Shown: in pieces, positions 37,661-46,808 of the stretch
Layout of the letters: the number at the start of each line of letters is the position of its first letter
Position numbering within the stretch: position 1 is the first letter of the stretch
Assembly (NCBI RefSeq): GCF_026107375.2
Contig: NZ_JAPCIA010000001.1
Location: 2,108,001 to 2,172,000, forward strand
DNA: 64,000 nt
Direction of reading: 5' to 3'
Source of the DNA: Sphingomonas sp. BT-65
GTDB taxonomy: Bacteria > Pseudomonadota > Alphaproteobacteria > Sphingomonadales > Sphingomonadaceae
Made by a program: the position numbers and the translations under genes
Notes under the pieces: model-generated
The model's database searches: none
What the model was told of the DNA's origin: nothing
What the model saw: only the letters and a program-made list of their open reading frames with translations

Positions 37661-38578
37661 TCACTCCTTGAGCTGCTCGATCTCGTCGGCCTCGCGCAAG
37701 TCGTCGCCCGGATGGTCGACATGCCCCGCCGGGTCGACATGGATCAGGATCTCGGTGCCGGGGAAGGCCGCTTCAAGCCGCGCCTCGAGCTTTTCGACCA
37801 GCGCATGCGCCGCCTCGACGGACATCGTGCCGGGTACGTGGATATGGAATTGCGCGAAGTCCCGCGATCCGCTGGTGCGCGTGCGCAGGTCGTGCAGGCT
37901 CTGCAGCTCCGGCTCGCGCGCCGCGACCTCGACCAGCGCGCGGCGCTTCGCCTCGGGCCATTCGCGGTCCATCAGCTGCGCGATCGCGTCCGCCGCGGCG
38001 CGCCATGCGCCCCACAGCAGCCACAGCGCGATGGCGATGCCGAACAGCGGATCGGCGCCGCTCAGCGACAGATACTGCTCGGCGGCGAGCGCGGCGATCA
38101 CCCCGGCGTTGAGCAGCAGGTCGGACTGATAGTGAAGCCGGTCGGTGCGGATCGCGATCGATCCGCTCGCGGCGATCGCGCGCTGCTGATAGGCGGTGAG
38201 CAGCAAGGTGACGAGGATCGCGGCGAGCGAAACCGCGATCCCGGATTCGGCTCGCGCGGCGACCTCACCCGTGCGCAGCCGCTCGACCGCACGCACCGCG
38301 ATGAACCCGGCGGAGATCGAGATCAGCGCGACCTGAAACAGCGCCGCCAGCGCCTCCGCCTTGCCATGGCCGAAGCGATGCTCGGCATCCGGCGGCTGCG
38401 CGGCGATGCGCACCCCGGCCAGCGTGACCAGCGAGGCGACGAGGTCGAGCAGGCTGTCGGCGAGGCTGGCGAGCATCGCCACCGATCCGGTCGCCCATGC
38501 CGCCCAGCCCTTGAGCCCGCCGAGCAGCACCGCCGCGCAGACGCTCGCGATTGCTGCGCGGGTGGGCGTCGCGCTCAC
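37661..38578 (-). CDS. Cation diffusion facilitator transporter
   Basis: A 305-residue inner-membrane metal exporter with six membrane segments. Metal-site residues are in ADSLLDLVASLVTLAGV (TM2) and HYQSDLLLNAGVIAA (TM5: HxxxD), plus HRFGHGKAEALAAL. A cytosolic C-terminal domain includes FHIHVPGTMSVEAAH. It is likely to export Zn, Fe or Mn. The GTG start overlaps the pdxH stop (GTGA). The open frame extends much further upstream but only as a shadow of pdxH. Confidence 0.92.
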   Translation of the reverse strand: MSATPTRAAIASVCAAVLLGGLKGWAAWATGSVAMLASLADSLLDLVASLVTLAGVRIAAQPPDAEHRFGHGKAEALAALFQVALISISAGFIAVRAVERLRTGEVAARAESGIAVSLAAILVTLLLTAYQQRAIAASGSIAIRTDRLHYQSDLLLNAGVIAALAAEQYLSLSGADPLFGIAIALWLLWGAWRAAADAIAQLMDREWPEAKRRALVEVAAREPELQSLHDLRTRTSGSRDFAQFHIHVPGTMSVEAAHALVEKLEARLEAAFPGTEILIHVDPAGHVDHPGDDLREADEIEQLKE

Positions 38579-39150
38579 GGGTAAAGCAGCCCCTCGGTCC
38601 AGGCATCCCCCTCGCGGATGAACACGCGGCGCTCGTGCAGCCGGTGCGCGCGGTCCTGCCAGAACTCGATTCGCTCGGGCATCACGCGATAGCCGCCCCA
38701 ATGCGGCGGGCGCGGCACGTCCTGTCCCTCGAACCGGTCGCGCATCGCTTCGTAGCGCGCCTCGAAGGTCGCGCGCGTATCGAGCGGGCGCGATTGGTCG
38801 CTCGCCCAGGCGCCGAGCTGCGAATCGCGGCTGCGGCTCGCGAAATAGGCGTCGGATTCGGCCTCGCCGGCGAGGCTCACCGGACCCTCGATGCGGATCT
38901 GGCGGCGCAGCGTCTTCCAGTGGAACAGCAGCGCCGCCCTGGGCACCGCGGCCAGTTCGTCCGCCTTGCGGCTTTCGCGGTTGGTGTAGAAGACGAAGCC
39001 GCCGGGCCCGTGCCCCTTGAGCAGCACCATTCGCAGCGAAGGCTGGCCGGCGGCGTCGACCGTCGCCAGCGCCATCGCGTTGGAGTCGTTGGGTTCGCTC
39101 GCCCGCGCCTCGGCGAACCATTGGTCGAACAGCGCGAAGGGATCGGTCAT
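38575..39150 (-). CDS. pdxH: Pyridoxamine 5'-phosphate oxidase
   Basis: A 191-residue FMN enzyme that makes pyridoxal 5'-phosphate. Conserved stretches are MALATVDAAGQPSLRMVLLK, GFVFYTNRESRKADEL, ALLFHWKTLRRQIRIEGPV, ASRSRDSQLGAWASDQS and the C-terminal RVMPERIEFWQDRAHRLHER. The ATG before TDPFALFDQWF fits the family length. It is first gene of a coupled pdxH-CDF-PhzF-GNAT series. Confidence 0.96.
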   Translation of the reverse strand: MTDPFALFDQWFAEARASEPNDSNAMALATVDAAGQPSLRMVLLKGHGPGGFVFYTNRESRKADELAAVPRAALLFHWKTLRRQIRIEGPVSLAGEAESDAYFASRSRDSQLGAWASDQSRPLDTRATFEARYEAMRDRFEGQDVPRPPHWGGYRVMPERIEFWQDRAHRLHERRVFIREGDAWTEGLLYP

Positions 39151-39180
39151 GCGCGGGCCATAGCGGCTCGGCGCGCACAT

Positions 39181-39216
39181 AAAAAGGCGCCGGCCTGACC
39201 GGAACCGGGCCGGCGC
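39181..39216 (-). terminator. Intrinsic terminator of the GH130-like gene
   Basis: A 9-bp perfect stem, GCGCCGGCC/GGCCGGCGC, with a 12-base loop. On the minus strand it is followed by CTTTTT. It separates the GH130-like gene from pdxH. Confidence 0.85.
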
Positions 39217-39268
39217 TATCACCGATGAGAGGACTCCGGTTCGGGGGGAGAGGCGTTTGGGCAGCGAG

Positions 39269-40387
39269 CTAGGCGAAGGTGCTTTTCGGGATGTGCGTGA
39301 TGCGGCAGGCGAGGTCGGCCTCGCCCGACGCCACGACATAGTGATCGCCCGCATCGGCGATGCCCGTCGTGAACACCACGTCGTGGACGTACATCCGGTC
39401 CGCCAGCGGCGCGGTCAGGTTCGGACTCGCCTCGAGCAGCGGGGCCTGCCCGGTGTGCAGCAAGACCGAGGGATCGTCGCGGTCGAGCAGCGACCAATAA
39501 GTGCGGTAGATGCCGACGATCTCCTTGGGCTCGACCCCGTGCCACAGCGTCAGCCAGCCGCGCGCGGTGAGGATCGGCGGCGTGCCTCCACCGATTCGCG
39601 CGGTCGCCACCGTGCCGGCATGCGGGCGGATGCCCGGGTTCAGGTGCGGCTTCCAGTGGCGGCCGTCGGGCGAGGTGGCGAGGTTGATCGACGGCCCCGC
39701 GCGCCACTCGCTGCCCGGCGGATAGGCGAAATAGAGATCGCCGAGCGGGCGGGTCTGCGCCCAATATTGCCCGCCGGGCCTGCCCTCGAAGATCAGCATG
39801 TCCTTGTTCTGGTGATCGAGCGCGACCCCGTCGAAGCGCCAGTCGATCCCGTTGTCCGACGCGTACAGCGTGGTCGAATGCCGCTCGGGGCTGACCGAGC
39901 AGGTCGTCATCAGCCATTCGTCGCCGACCTTGCTGATCCGCGCATCCTCGACGCCATAGCATTGGAAGCTGCCCTCGGGCGCGACCGCCTTGTCGTAATG
40001 CACCGCCACGACCTCCAGCCCGTCCGCCGACAGCTCGACCGGCAACAGCCAGGACAGCGAAGTCAGCGCCATGATCCGCCACCCGCCGCCGCGCAGCATG
40101 AACTTGCGCGGGTCGGCGGTGTCGGTGAGGTCGAGTGGCCAGCCGTCGAGGACATAGATGCCGTCCTTCCAGCGGATCGCATGCACCATGCCGTCGCGGA
40201 TCGGCTCGCGCAGCGCCTCGGCGATGCGCACCATCAGCAGCAGATTGCCGCTGGGCAGCCGCGTCATCCCCGGGTTGAAGGCGCCGAGCACATAGGTCTC
40301 GGCATCGAGATGCCCGGCGAGCGGCGAGCGCGACAGATCGACATCGTCCGGCCCGAAGACGAGTTGGTCGATCGGAAAACAGGTCAT
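39269..40387 (-). CDS. GH130-like glycosidase/phosphorylase
   Basis: A 372-residue five-bladed-propeller protein of the GH130/GH43-like group. It has the FNPGMTRLPSGNLLLMVR opening, GVEDARI at about residues 145-151 where GH130 carries its catalytic Asp (EDPRI), and GGTPPILTARGWLTLWHGVE. GH130 enzymes phosphorolyse or hydrolyse beta-mannosides. No signal peptide, so it acts in the cytosol. It diverges from the LacI regulator. The ATG before TCFPID is preferred; ATG/GTG codons 18-19 codons upstream exist. Substrate is not proven. Confidence 0.75.
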   Translation of the reverse strand: MTCFPIDQLVFGPDDVDLSRSPLAGHLDAETYVLGAFNPGMTRLPSGNLLLMVRIAEALREPIRDGMVHAIRWKDGIYVLDGWPLDLTDTADPRKFMLRGGGWRIMALTSLSWLLPVELSADGLEVVAVHYDKAVAPEGSFQCYGVEDARISKVGDEWLMTTCSVSPERHSTTLYASDNGIDWRFDGVALDHQNKDMLIFEGRPGGQYWAQTRPLGDLYFAYPPGSEWRAGPSINLATSPDGRHWKPHLNPGIRPHAGTVATARIGGGTPPILTARGWLTLWHGVEPKEIVGIYRTYWSLLDRDDPSVLLHTGQAPLLEASPNLTAPLADRMYVHDVVFTTGIADAGDHYVVASGEADLACRITHIPKSTFA

Positions 40388-40521
40388 GCAGTACCACCCG
40401 GCAATTGCGCTTCCTTGATGAAAGCCGTGCAACCAAGCCATCACCCAGCCGCAGGTTCCATCCCACCCTGCACAATTGCAATGTCCGCATCCCGCTCATA
40501 TCCCGTGCACAGGAGACACGG

Positions 40522-41571
40522 ATGAGCCGATCGACACGCAGGACACTTGGCAGCGTGACCGTACAGGATGTCGCGCGCGCCGCCGGGGTCTCGGCGATGA
40601 CCGTGTCGCGCGTGATGAACGGCGGCACCAACGTACGCGAGGATACGCGAAAGTCCGTGCTCGCCGCCGTCGAGAAGCTGAACTACCGCCCCAATGCGGC
40701 GGCCCGCTCGCTCGCCGCCGGCGGCGCCGCGCAGATCGGATTGCTCTATGCCAATCCGTCGGCGAGCTATCTCAGCCAGTTCCTGATCGGCGCGCTCGAA
40801 ACCGCACGTCGCGCCGGCTCGCATCTCGTGCTCGAATCCTGCGAGGACGAAGGCGAAGCAGCGCAAGCCGAGGCGGTCCGCCAGCTGATCGATGCCGAAG
40901 TGCGCGGCGTAGTGCTTCCCCCGCCGCTCTCCGAATCGCAGACGGTGCGCGCCGCGCTGGCCGACGCCGGCATCCCCTGGGCGGCGATCGCGATGGGATC
41001 GCGCGAAGCGGGCACGCTCAATGTGCGCATCGACGATTTCGAGGCGGCGCGCGCGATGACGCGGCACCTGATCGAGCTCGGCCATCGCGACATCGCCTTC
41101 ATCATCGGCCACTACAACCAGGTGGCGAGCGCGGAGCGGCGGCGCGGCTTCGTCGCGGCGCTGGAGGAGGCAGGGATCGATCCCGCCCGCGCCGCGATCG
41201 AGCAGGGCCTGTTCACCTATCGCTCCGGCCTCGACGCGGCCGAGAGGATCCTCGCCGGACCCCGTCTGCCGACTGCAATCTTCGCCTCCAATGACGACAT
41301 GGCGGCCGCTGCGGTCGGCGTCGCGCATCGCCGCGGGCTCCAGGTTCCGGGCGACATCAGCATCGTCGGGTTCGACGACACCGCGATCGCCACCAGCATC
41401 TGGCCCGCCCTCACCACGATCCGCCAGCCGATCGCCGACATGGCGGAGGCCGCGATCACCATGCTGCTGCGCCGCGTGCGCGAACGGCCCGGCCAAACCG
41501 GTGCCTCCGAGGAGGAGGTCCTGCCCTACGAGCTGGTCGTCCGCGAATCCGCCGGACCGCACCGCGGCTAG
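40522..41571 (+). CDS. LacI-family transcriptional regulator
   Basis: A 349-residue repressor with an N-terminal HTH (TVQDVARAAGVSAMTVSRVM) and hinge (YRPNAAARSLA), then a periplasmic-binding-type sugar domain (ESCEDEGEAAQAEAVRQLID, HRDIAFIIGHYNQVASAERR, PTAIFASNDDMAAAAVGVAH). AGGAG precedes the ATG. Its position between GH130 and the sugar porter, in front of the xylose genes, makes it a candidate for binding the GCGC-centred palindromes here. It may also act on those at 5.4-5.6 and 12.4 kb. The effector is probably xylose or a derivative. Confidence 0.93.
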   Translation: MSRSTRRTLGSVTVQDVARAAGVSAMTVSRVMNGGTNVREDTRKSVLAAVEKLNYRPNAAARSLAAGGAAQIGLLYANPSASYLSQFLIGALETARRAGSHLVLESCEDEGEAAQAEAVRQLIDAEVRGVVLPPPLSESQTVRAALADAGIPWAAIAMGSREAGTLNVRIDDFEAARAMTRHLIELGHRDIAFIIGHYNQVASAERRRGFVAALEEAGIDPARAAIEQGLFTYRSGLDAAERILAGPRLPTAIFASNDDMAAAAVGVAHRRGLQVPGDISIVGFDDTAIATSIWPALTTIRQPIADMAEAAITMLLRRVRERPGQTGASEEEVLPYELVVRESAGPHRG

Positions 41572-41588
41572 CGGCTCGAAGACAAGGC

Positions 41589-41626
41589 TTGCCAAGCCGT
41601 TTCGAAGCGGCATAGTTACCGCTAAC
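41589..41626 (+). promoter_or_regulatory. Probable promoter and LacI-type operator of the sugar porter
   Basis: TTGCCA (41589-41594) and CATAGT (41611-41616), 16 bases apart, could be -35 and -10. The palindrome-like GTTACCGCTAAC (41615-41626, one central mismatch pair) overlaps the end of the -10, a classic repressor position. Confidence 0.5.
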
Positions 41627-41664
41627 AAACAACGCGCCGGAGCGCGTCATTGGGAGGGACGGGG

Positions 41665-43071
41665 ATGAACGAGGCAGTCGCCAGCCGCGCCAATATGGGG
41701 CTGATCATCGCCATCGTCGCGGTCGCGACGATCGGCGGCCTGCTGTTCGGCTATGACAGCGGCGCCGTGAACGGCACGCAAGCCGGCCTCAAATCCACCT
41801 TCGGCCTCAGCGAGGGGGGTCTGGGCTTCACCGTCGGCTCGCTGCTGATCGGCTGCTTCATCGGCGCCTTCCTCGCCGGCCGCCTCGCCGACCTGATGGG
41901 GCGGCGCAACGTGATGATCCTGACGGCCATCCTGTTCCTGATCGGCGCGCTGATCCAGGGGTTCAGCCACGAGCAGTGGATCTTCGTCGCCGCGCGCATC
42001 GCGGGCGGCATGGCGGTGGGCGCAGCGAGCGTGCTCTCCCCCGCCTATATCTCCGAGGTCGCCCCTGCCGACATTCGCGGGCGGATGACGACGATCCAGC
42101 AGATCATGATCATCTCCGGGCTCACCGCGGCGTTCGTGGTGAACTATTATCTCGCCCGGACCGCGGGCGCCTCGACCAATGAATTCTGGCTGGGCTACGA
42201 GGCGTGGCGCTGGATGTACTGGATGCAGGCGATCCCCGCCACGGTGTTCCTGGTCGCTTTGTTCTTCATCCCCGAAAGTCCGCGCTACCTGGTCTCCAAG
42301 GGCCGTCACGAGGAGGCGACGCGCGTCCTCACCAGCCTGTTCGGCGCCGGTACCGCGGCGCGGAAGCTCGCCGAGATCCAGGCGAGCTTCGCCGACCACC
42401 GCCCGGCGCTGCGCGACATCCTCGATCCGGTGAAGGGCGGGGTGCGCCCGATCGTCTGGGCGGGCCTGCTGCTCGCGGTGTTCCAGCAGCTCGTCGGCAT
42501 CAACGTGATCTTCTATTACGGCGCGACGCTGTGGCAGCTCGCCGGCTTCACCGAGAATGATGCGCTACTCATCAACATCGTCTCGGGCCTGGTCTCGATC
42601 GCGGCCTGCTTCGTCACCGTCGCGCTGGTCGACCGCATCGGGCGCAAGCCGCTGCTGCTGATTGGCTCCGCAGGCATGGCGGTGACGCTGTTCACGATGG
42701 TCTTCGCCTTCAGCCAGGGGTCGCTCGACGCGGCCGGCAAGCTGGTGCTCTCGCAGCAGCTCGGCACCGTCGCGGTGATCGCCGCCAATCTCTACGTCAT
42801 CTTCTTCAACGTCTCGTGGGGCCCGGTGATGTGGGTGATGCTGGGCGAGATGTTCCCCAACCAGATCCGCGGATCGGCGCTGGCGGTGTGCGGCTTCGCG
42901 CAATGGTTCGCCAACTATCTCATCGCGCAGAGCTTCCCGATCATGGCCGCTGGTCTCGGCCTCGCCGTAAGCTACAGCTTCTACGCGGTGTGCGCGCTGA
43001 TCAGCTTCTTCCTGGTCCAGAAGTTCATCCACGAGACCAAGGGCAAGGAGCTCGAGGAGATGCAGGGCTGA
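41665..43071 (+). CDS. MFS sugar porter (XylE/GalP-like)
   Basis: A 468-residue 12-helix sugar:proton symporter. Family signatures are GGLLFGYDSGAVNG, GRLADLMGRRNVM, RIAGGMAVGAASVLSPAYIS, PESPRYLVSKGR and VDRIGRKPLLLIG. The WGPVMWVMLGEMFPNQIRG motif precedes TM11. D-xylose is the likely substrate given the divergent Weimberg genes. The ATG follows GGGAGG by seven bases. Confidence 0.93.
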   Translation: MNEAVASRANMGLIIAIVAVATIGGLLFGYDSGAVNGTQAGLKSTFGLSEGGLGFTVGSLLIGCFIGAFLAGRLADLMGRRNVMILTAILFLIGALIQGFSHEQWIFVAARIAGGMAVGAASVLSPAYISEVAPADIRGRMTTIQQIMIISGLTAAFVVNYYLARTAGASTNEFWLGYEAWRWMYWMQAIPATVFLVALFFIPESPRYLVSKGRHEEATRVLTSLFGAGTAARKLAEIQASFADHRPALRDILDPVKGGVRPIVWAGLLLAVFQQLVGINVIFYYGATLWQLAGFTENDALLINIVSGLVSIAACFVTVALVDRIGRKPLLLIGSAGMAVTLFTMVFAFSQGSLDAAGKLVLSQQLGTVAVIAANLYVIFFNVSWGPVMWVMLGEMFPNQIRGSALAVCGFAQWFANYLIAQSFPIMAAGLGLAVSYSFYAVCALISFFLVQKFIHETKGKELEEMQG

Positions 43072-43092
43072 GGGACGGCTCGCCCGGCGACG

Positions 43093-43923
43093 TCAGACGC
43101 TGAGCGTCATCGCCAGTCTCAGCGTCGCGCCGGGCGCGAGCACGTCCATGCCGTCGCGGTTGATCGCATCGGGCAGGTGGCTCACCGGCTCGACGCAGAA
43201 GAAATCGGCGGCGGGCGGACGATAGAGGTGAAGGACGCGCGCGCCCTCCCCGCGCATCGCAAATCCGCCCCAGCGCTGCCCGATCCCTGCCGCGCCGTCC
43301 CAGCCATCATAGGCATTGTCGATCAGCGTCGTGCCCGCGACAGGTGCGGTCGCCGGCCAATCACCAAACGCCTCGGCGGGCGCCGATTCGGTCGGCAGCA
43401 TTGTTTCGTCCGCAAGCCACACCCGCTCGGCCGTGAAGGTCAGATAGGTCTCCGCGTCGCACGGGAAATAGGGGTGCAGGCCCAACCCCGCGGGCATCGG
43501 CGTATCCGCCGCGTTGGTCAGCGAAAGCTCGACCCGCATCCGCTCTGGCGCCAGCGTGAAACGCTGTTCGGCGCGATAGGCCCAGGGCCATCCCGCACCG
43601 CCGTCATGCGTATGGGCCAACGTCGCGCGGTCGGGGCCAGTCGCCGCGATCGTCCACGCCGCCTGCCAGCCGAGACCGTGCAGGCTGTGCGGATGATCCC
43701 CGAAGTTCAACGGCAGCTGGTGTTCCTGCCCAGCGAACGCAAACCGCCCGTGCGCGATGCGGTTGGCATAGGGCACCAGCGGGAAACAGCCCGCGGCGAG
43801 CGGGTCGGCGATGCCTCGCGGCGCAGGCCGCAGCACATCATGGCCGTCATGCCGCAACGCTCCGATCGCACCGCCCAGTGCGGGCAGCAGCTCGAGCGCC
43901 CAGCTATACGCGTCGAGCTTCAC
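43093..43923 (-). CDS. Aldose 1-epimerase (mutarotase) family protein
   Basis: A 276-residue beta-sandwich protein. Family stretches are FPLVPYANRIAHGRFAFAGQ, DHPHSLHGLGW, GLGLHPYFPCDAETYLTF and FFCVEPVSHLPDAIN, the last including the catalytic Glu. It would interconvert anomers of xylose for the dehydrogenase. The GTG start overlaps the lactonase stop (GTGA). It is last in the xylose operon and convergent with the sugar porter. Confidence 0.88.
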   Translation of the reverse strand: MKLDAYSWALELLPALGGAIGALRHDGHDVLRPAPRGIADPLAAGCFPLVPYANRIAHGRFAFAGQEHQLPLNFGDHPHSLHGLGWQAAWTIAATGPDRATLAHTHDGGAGWPWAYRAEQRFTLAPERMRVELSLTNAADTPMPAGLGLHPYFPCDAETYLTFTAERVWLADETMLPTESAPAEAFGDWPATAPVAGTTLIDNAYDGWDGAAGIGQRWGGFAMRGEGARVLHLYRPPAADFFCVEPVSHLPDAINRDGMDVLAPGATLRLAMTLSV

Positions 43924-44810
43924 AGCCCGACCGAGACCTCATGCCCCGCCGCGCCCGGCACCGATACCTCGAACGCGAACAGATCGCCGGCGTGCGGCTC
44001 GGCCGCGCGGCCTTGCGCATCGAGATGCTTGTTCGCGGTGGTCGCATAGACCGTGCGCAGGTCAGGTCCGCCGAACGCCACCTTGGTGATCGCGCTTACC
44101 GGGAATTCGACCACCTCGAGCAGCTCGCCCGTGGGCGCATAGCGCCGCACCGCACCGCCATTGTAGAGGCCGATCCATATGCAGCCCTCGGCATCCACCG
44201 CGGGACCGTCGGGAAATCCCTCGGCATTGGGGATCACGGCGAATTCGCGCGATTCGCCCAGCGTCCCGTCCACGCCGATCGCGGCGGCGTAGACGATGCC
44301 CCCCAGCGTATCGACATGATAGAGGGTGCGCCCGTCAGGGCTCACCGCCGGGCCGTTGGAGATCGATACCGCCGCGGTCTCGGCGACGCAGCCGCCGTCG
44401 GCGCCGAGCCGGTAGATGCGCCCGGTCACCTCGCCCTCGCCATCGTCCATCGTGCCGAACCACAGCCGGCCGGCCGGATCGACCGTGCCGTCGTTGAGCC
44501 GGTTGCCGGGCAGCGCGGGCTCGGGATCGACCAGCGGCACGAAGCTGCCATCGGCGGGATCGAAGATCGCAAGGCCGGTCTGCAGCCCGGCGATGAACTT
44601 GCCGTTCGCCGCGGGCAGGCAGAAGCCGATCTGCGCGGGCGCGTCCCAGCTGCGCTTGTCGCCGTTCGCCGGATCGAGCCGGTGCACCTTGTGCGATTTG
44701 ATGTCGACGAACCACAACGCCGCGTCGCGCGCGACCCACACCGGTCCCTCGAGCAGCGGCGCGCCGAGCGCCCAGACCGATCGCGGAGCGCTCCGGACGA
44801 CCGCCGTCAC
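43920..44810 (-). CDS. xylC: SMP-30/gluconolactonase family sugar lactonase (XylC-like)
   Basis: A 296-residue six-bladed propeller with the metal-site motifs LEGPVWVARDAALWFVDI, LPGNRLNDGTVDPAGRLWFG and ISNGPAVSPDGRTLYHVDT, and FPDGPAVDAEGCIWIGLY near the fourth blade. It is expected to hydrolyse D-xylono-lactone made by the adjacent dehydrogenase. The GTG start overlaps the xylB stop. Assignment as XylC rests on the gene order. Confidence 0.88.
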   Translation of the reverse strand: MTAVVRSAPRSVWALGAPLLEGPVWVARDAALWFVDIKSHKVHRLDPANGDKRSWDAPAQIGFCLPAANGKFIAGLQTGLAIFDPADGSFVPLVDPEPALPGNRLNDGTVDPAGRLWFGTMDDGEGEVTGRIYRLGADGGCVAETAAVSISNGPAVSPDGRTLYHVDTLGGIVYAAAIGVDGTLGESREFAVIPNAEGFPDGPAVDAEGCIWIGLYNGGAVRRYAPTGELLEVVEFPVSAITKVAFGGPDLRTVYATTANKHLDAQGRAAEPHAGDLFAFEVSVPGAAGHEVSVGL

Positions 44811-45595
44811 CGCCAGCCCGCGTCGACGAAATAGCTGTGTCCGGTCACCAGACGCGCATCATCGGAGGCCAGGAACAAAACCATCGCCGCGACATCCTCC
44901 GGCGCGAGCCGTCCGTCAAGGCATTGCGCTGCGACGATCTCCGCCTCGCCGTCGGGCGTATACCATTGCAGCTGACGCGGCGTGCGGACATTGCCCGGGA
45001 TCACGCAAGTCGCGCGAATGCCGTCGCGGCCGAGATCGCGCGCCAGGCTGCGCGTCAGCCCCTCGATCGCCGCCTTGCAGGTCTGGTAGAGCACCAGGTC
45101 GTTGAGCCCGAGATGCCACGAGATCGAGCCTAAATTAACGATCGCCCCGCCGCCCTTGGCGCGCATCGCCGGCACCACCGCCTGCGCGCAGAAGAACATG
45201 TGCTTGAGATTGACGCTCAGCCGTTCGTCCCAATAGGTTTCGGTGATCTCGTCGATCGAATGCCGATCGTCATTGGCGGCGTTGTTGACGAGGATGTCGA
45301 ACGCGCCCGAACGCTCGACCAGTCGCGCGATCACTGCCTGCAACGTGGCGACGTCGGTCAGATCGACTCGTTCGAAACACGCCTTGTGCCCGCCCTCGGC
45401 CAGCCGTTCGACCAGCAGCCTGGAATCGGTTTCGGCGATGTCGAAGAAGGTGACGTCGGCGCCCTGCCGCGCAAACCCCTCGACAATCCCGGCGCCGATC
45501 CCCGATCCGCCGCCGGTAACCAGTACCCGCTTGCCGGCGAGGCTCGGGTAGAGCGCGCGCTGCGACGCCTCGATCGCGGGAGCGTGCGCGCCCAT
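44807..45595 (-). CDS. xylB: D-xylose 1-dehydrogenase (SDR, XylB-like)
   Basis: A 262-residue short-chain dehydrogenase with the TGGGSGIG cofactor motif (residues 27-34), NNAANDDRHSIDEIT, GSISWHLGLNDLVLYQTCKA (Ser, Tyr, Lys of the active site) and the C-terminal LVTGHSYFVDAGWR. These stretches closely resemble what I recall of Caulobacter XylB, the NAD-dependent D-xylose dehydrogenase of the Weimberg pathway. Its ATG begins directly after the xylX stop. Confidence 0.92.
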   Translation of the reverse strand: MGAHAPAIEASQRALYPSLAGKRVLVTGGGSGIGAGIVEGFARQGADVTFFDIAETDSRLLVERLAEGGHKACFERVDLTDVATLQAVIARLVERSGAFDILVNNAANDDRHSIDEITETYWDERLSVNLKHMFFCAQAVVPAMRAKGGGAIVNLGSISWHLGLNDLVLYQTCKAAIEGLTRSLARDLGRDGIRATCVIPGNVRTPRQLQWYTPDGEAEIVAAQCLDGRLAPEDVAAMVLFLASDDARLVTGHSYFVDAGWR

Positions 45596-46735
45596 CTAGG
45601 CCGGCTCCGCCACGCGCCGCGCCGCAAGGCTGCGGTAGAGGTCACGGATGCCGAAGGTCCAGGGCGCGGCGTTCTTCGAGGTGGTGACGCGGTTGGCCAG
45701 CGTGCCGAGCCGGGGCGAATGGATGCGCACGGTGTCGCCCACCTTGTGCGTGAAGCCGCGGCCGGGCTCGTCGCGGTCCTGCACCGGCGCGAACAGCGTG
45801 CCGAGGAACAGTGCGAAGCCGTCGGGATATTGATGCTCGGACAGGGTCTGGCGAACCAGCTCGAGCGGATCGCGGCTGATCTGGCTCATCGAGCTGCGCC
45901 CTTCGAGCCGGTAGCCTTCGGGCCCCTCGATCACCAGGTCGAGCTCGGCGTTGCGCACGTCGTCGATCGTGAAGCTCGCGTCGAACAGCCGCACGAACGG
46001 CCCGATCGCGCAGGCGGCGTTGTTGTCCTTAGCCTTGCCGAGAAGCAGCGCGCTGCGCCCCTCGAAATCGCGCAGATTGACGTCGTTGCCCAGCGTCGCG
46101 CCGACTGCCTTGCCCGCGGCGTTGACGATCACCACCACTTCGGGTTCGGGGTTGTTCCAGCTCGAATCCGAGCGGATGCCGACCTCCGCCCCCCAGCCGA
46201 CCGACGAGAGCACCGGCGCCTTGGTGAACACTTCGGCATCGGGGCCGATCGCGACCTCGAGATATTGCGACCACATGTCCGCCTCGATCAGCGCCGCCTT
46301 GAGCTTCGCCGCCTCGTCGCTGCCCGGCACCACCGATCGGATGCCGCCGCCGATCCTGTCCTCCAGCTCGGCGCGGATCGCCGCGGCCGCGCTTGCATCA
46401 CCCCTCGCGCGTTCCTCGATCACCCGCTCGATCGCCGAGACCGCGAAGGTGACCCCGCACGCCTTGACGCATTGCAGGTCGATCGGCGCGAGCAGCGCAT
46501 GCGCGCCGCCGCCAACCGTGAGATCGCCGATCCCGCACAGCTCCGGGCCTTCGGCAGCGGCCGGATCGTCGAGGTCAAACAGGTCGGCGGTGGTCGGCGC
46601 GGCGGCCGACACGTCGAGCACGCGCCCGCCGCGCACGATCACCGGCACCGGTCCGTCGGCCAGCATCACCCGGCCCGCCAACACCGCCTGTTCATGATCG
46701 GCGGGGAGCGCCGCGATATCGAAGCCCTGGCTCAC
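45596..46735 (-). CDS. xylX: FAH-family 2-keto-3-deoxy-D-xylonate dehydratase (XylX-like)
   Basis: A 379-residue fumarylacetoacetate-hydrolase-fold protein. The N-terminus GPVPVIVRGGRVLDVSAAAP and later VGWGAEVGIRSDSSWNNPEP, ATLGNDVNLRDFEGRSALLL and SQISRDPLELVRQTLSEHQY fit XylX. XylX dehydrates 2-keto-3-deoxyxylonate to alpha-ketoglutarate semialdehyde. A GTG after GGGAGAGAAT is chosen; an ATG at 46762 is in frame but has no ribosome site. A perfect LacI-type palindrome lies 60-73 bases upstream of the GTG. Confidence 0.88.
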   Translation of the reverse strand: MSQGFDIAALPADHEQAVLAGRVMLADGPVPVIVRGGRVLDVSAAAPTTADLFDLDDPAAAEGPELCGIGDLTVGGGAHALLAPIDLQCVKACGVTFAVSAIERVIEERARGDASAAAAIRAELEDRIGGGIRSVVPGSDEAAKLKAALIEADMWSQYLEVAIGPDAEVFTKAPVLSSVGWGAEVGIRSDSSWNNPEPEVVVIVNAAGKAVGATLGNDVNLRDFEGRSALLLGKAKDNNAACAIGPFVRLFDASFTIDDVRNAELDLVIEGPEGYRLEGRSSMSQISRDPLELVRQTLSEHQYPDGFALFLGTLFAPVQDRDEPGRGFTHKVGDTVRIHSPRLGTLANRVTTSKNAAPWTFGIRDLYRSLAARRVAEPA

Positions 46736-46794
46736 ATTCTCTCCCTTCGCCGCAGCCGTCATGATACGCGGCCTGACGCTGATACCGGTGTCGA

Positions 46795-46808
46795 TGATAG
46801 CGCTATCA
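46795..46808. promoter_or_regulatory. LacI-type operator TGATAGCGCTATCA before xylX
   Basis: A perfect 14-bp palindrome in the short gap between the aldehyde dehydrogenase and xylX. It suggests that xylX, xylB and xylC have their own regulated promoter in addition to read-through. It shares the ATAGCGCTAT/GTAGCGCTAC-type core with the other sites. Confidence 0.65.

Noticed and set aside
38579..39178. Upstream extension of the CDF transporter gene
   Set aside because: The sequence is pdxH in its true frame. The extension shows no membrane or family features.
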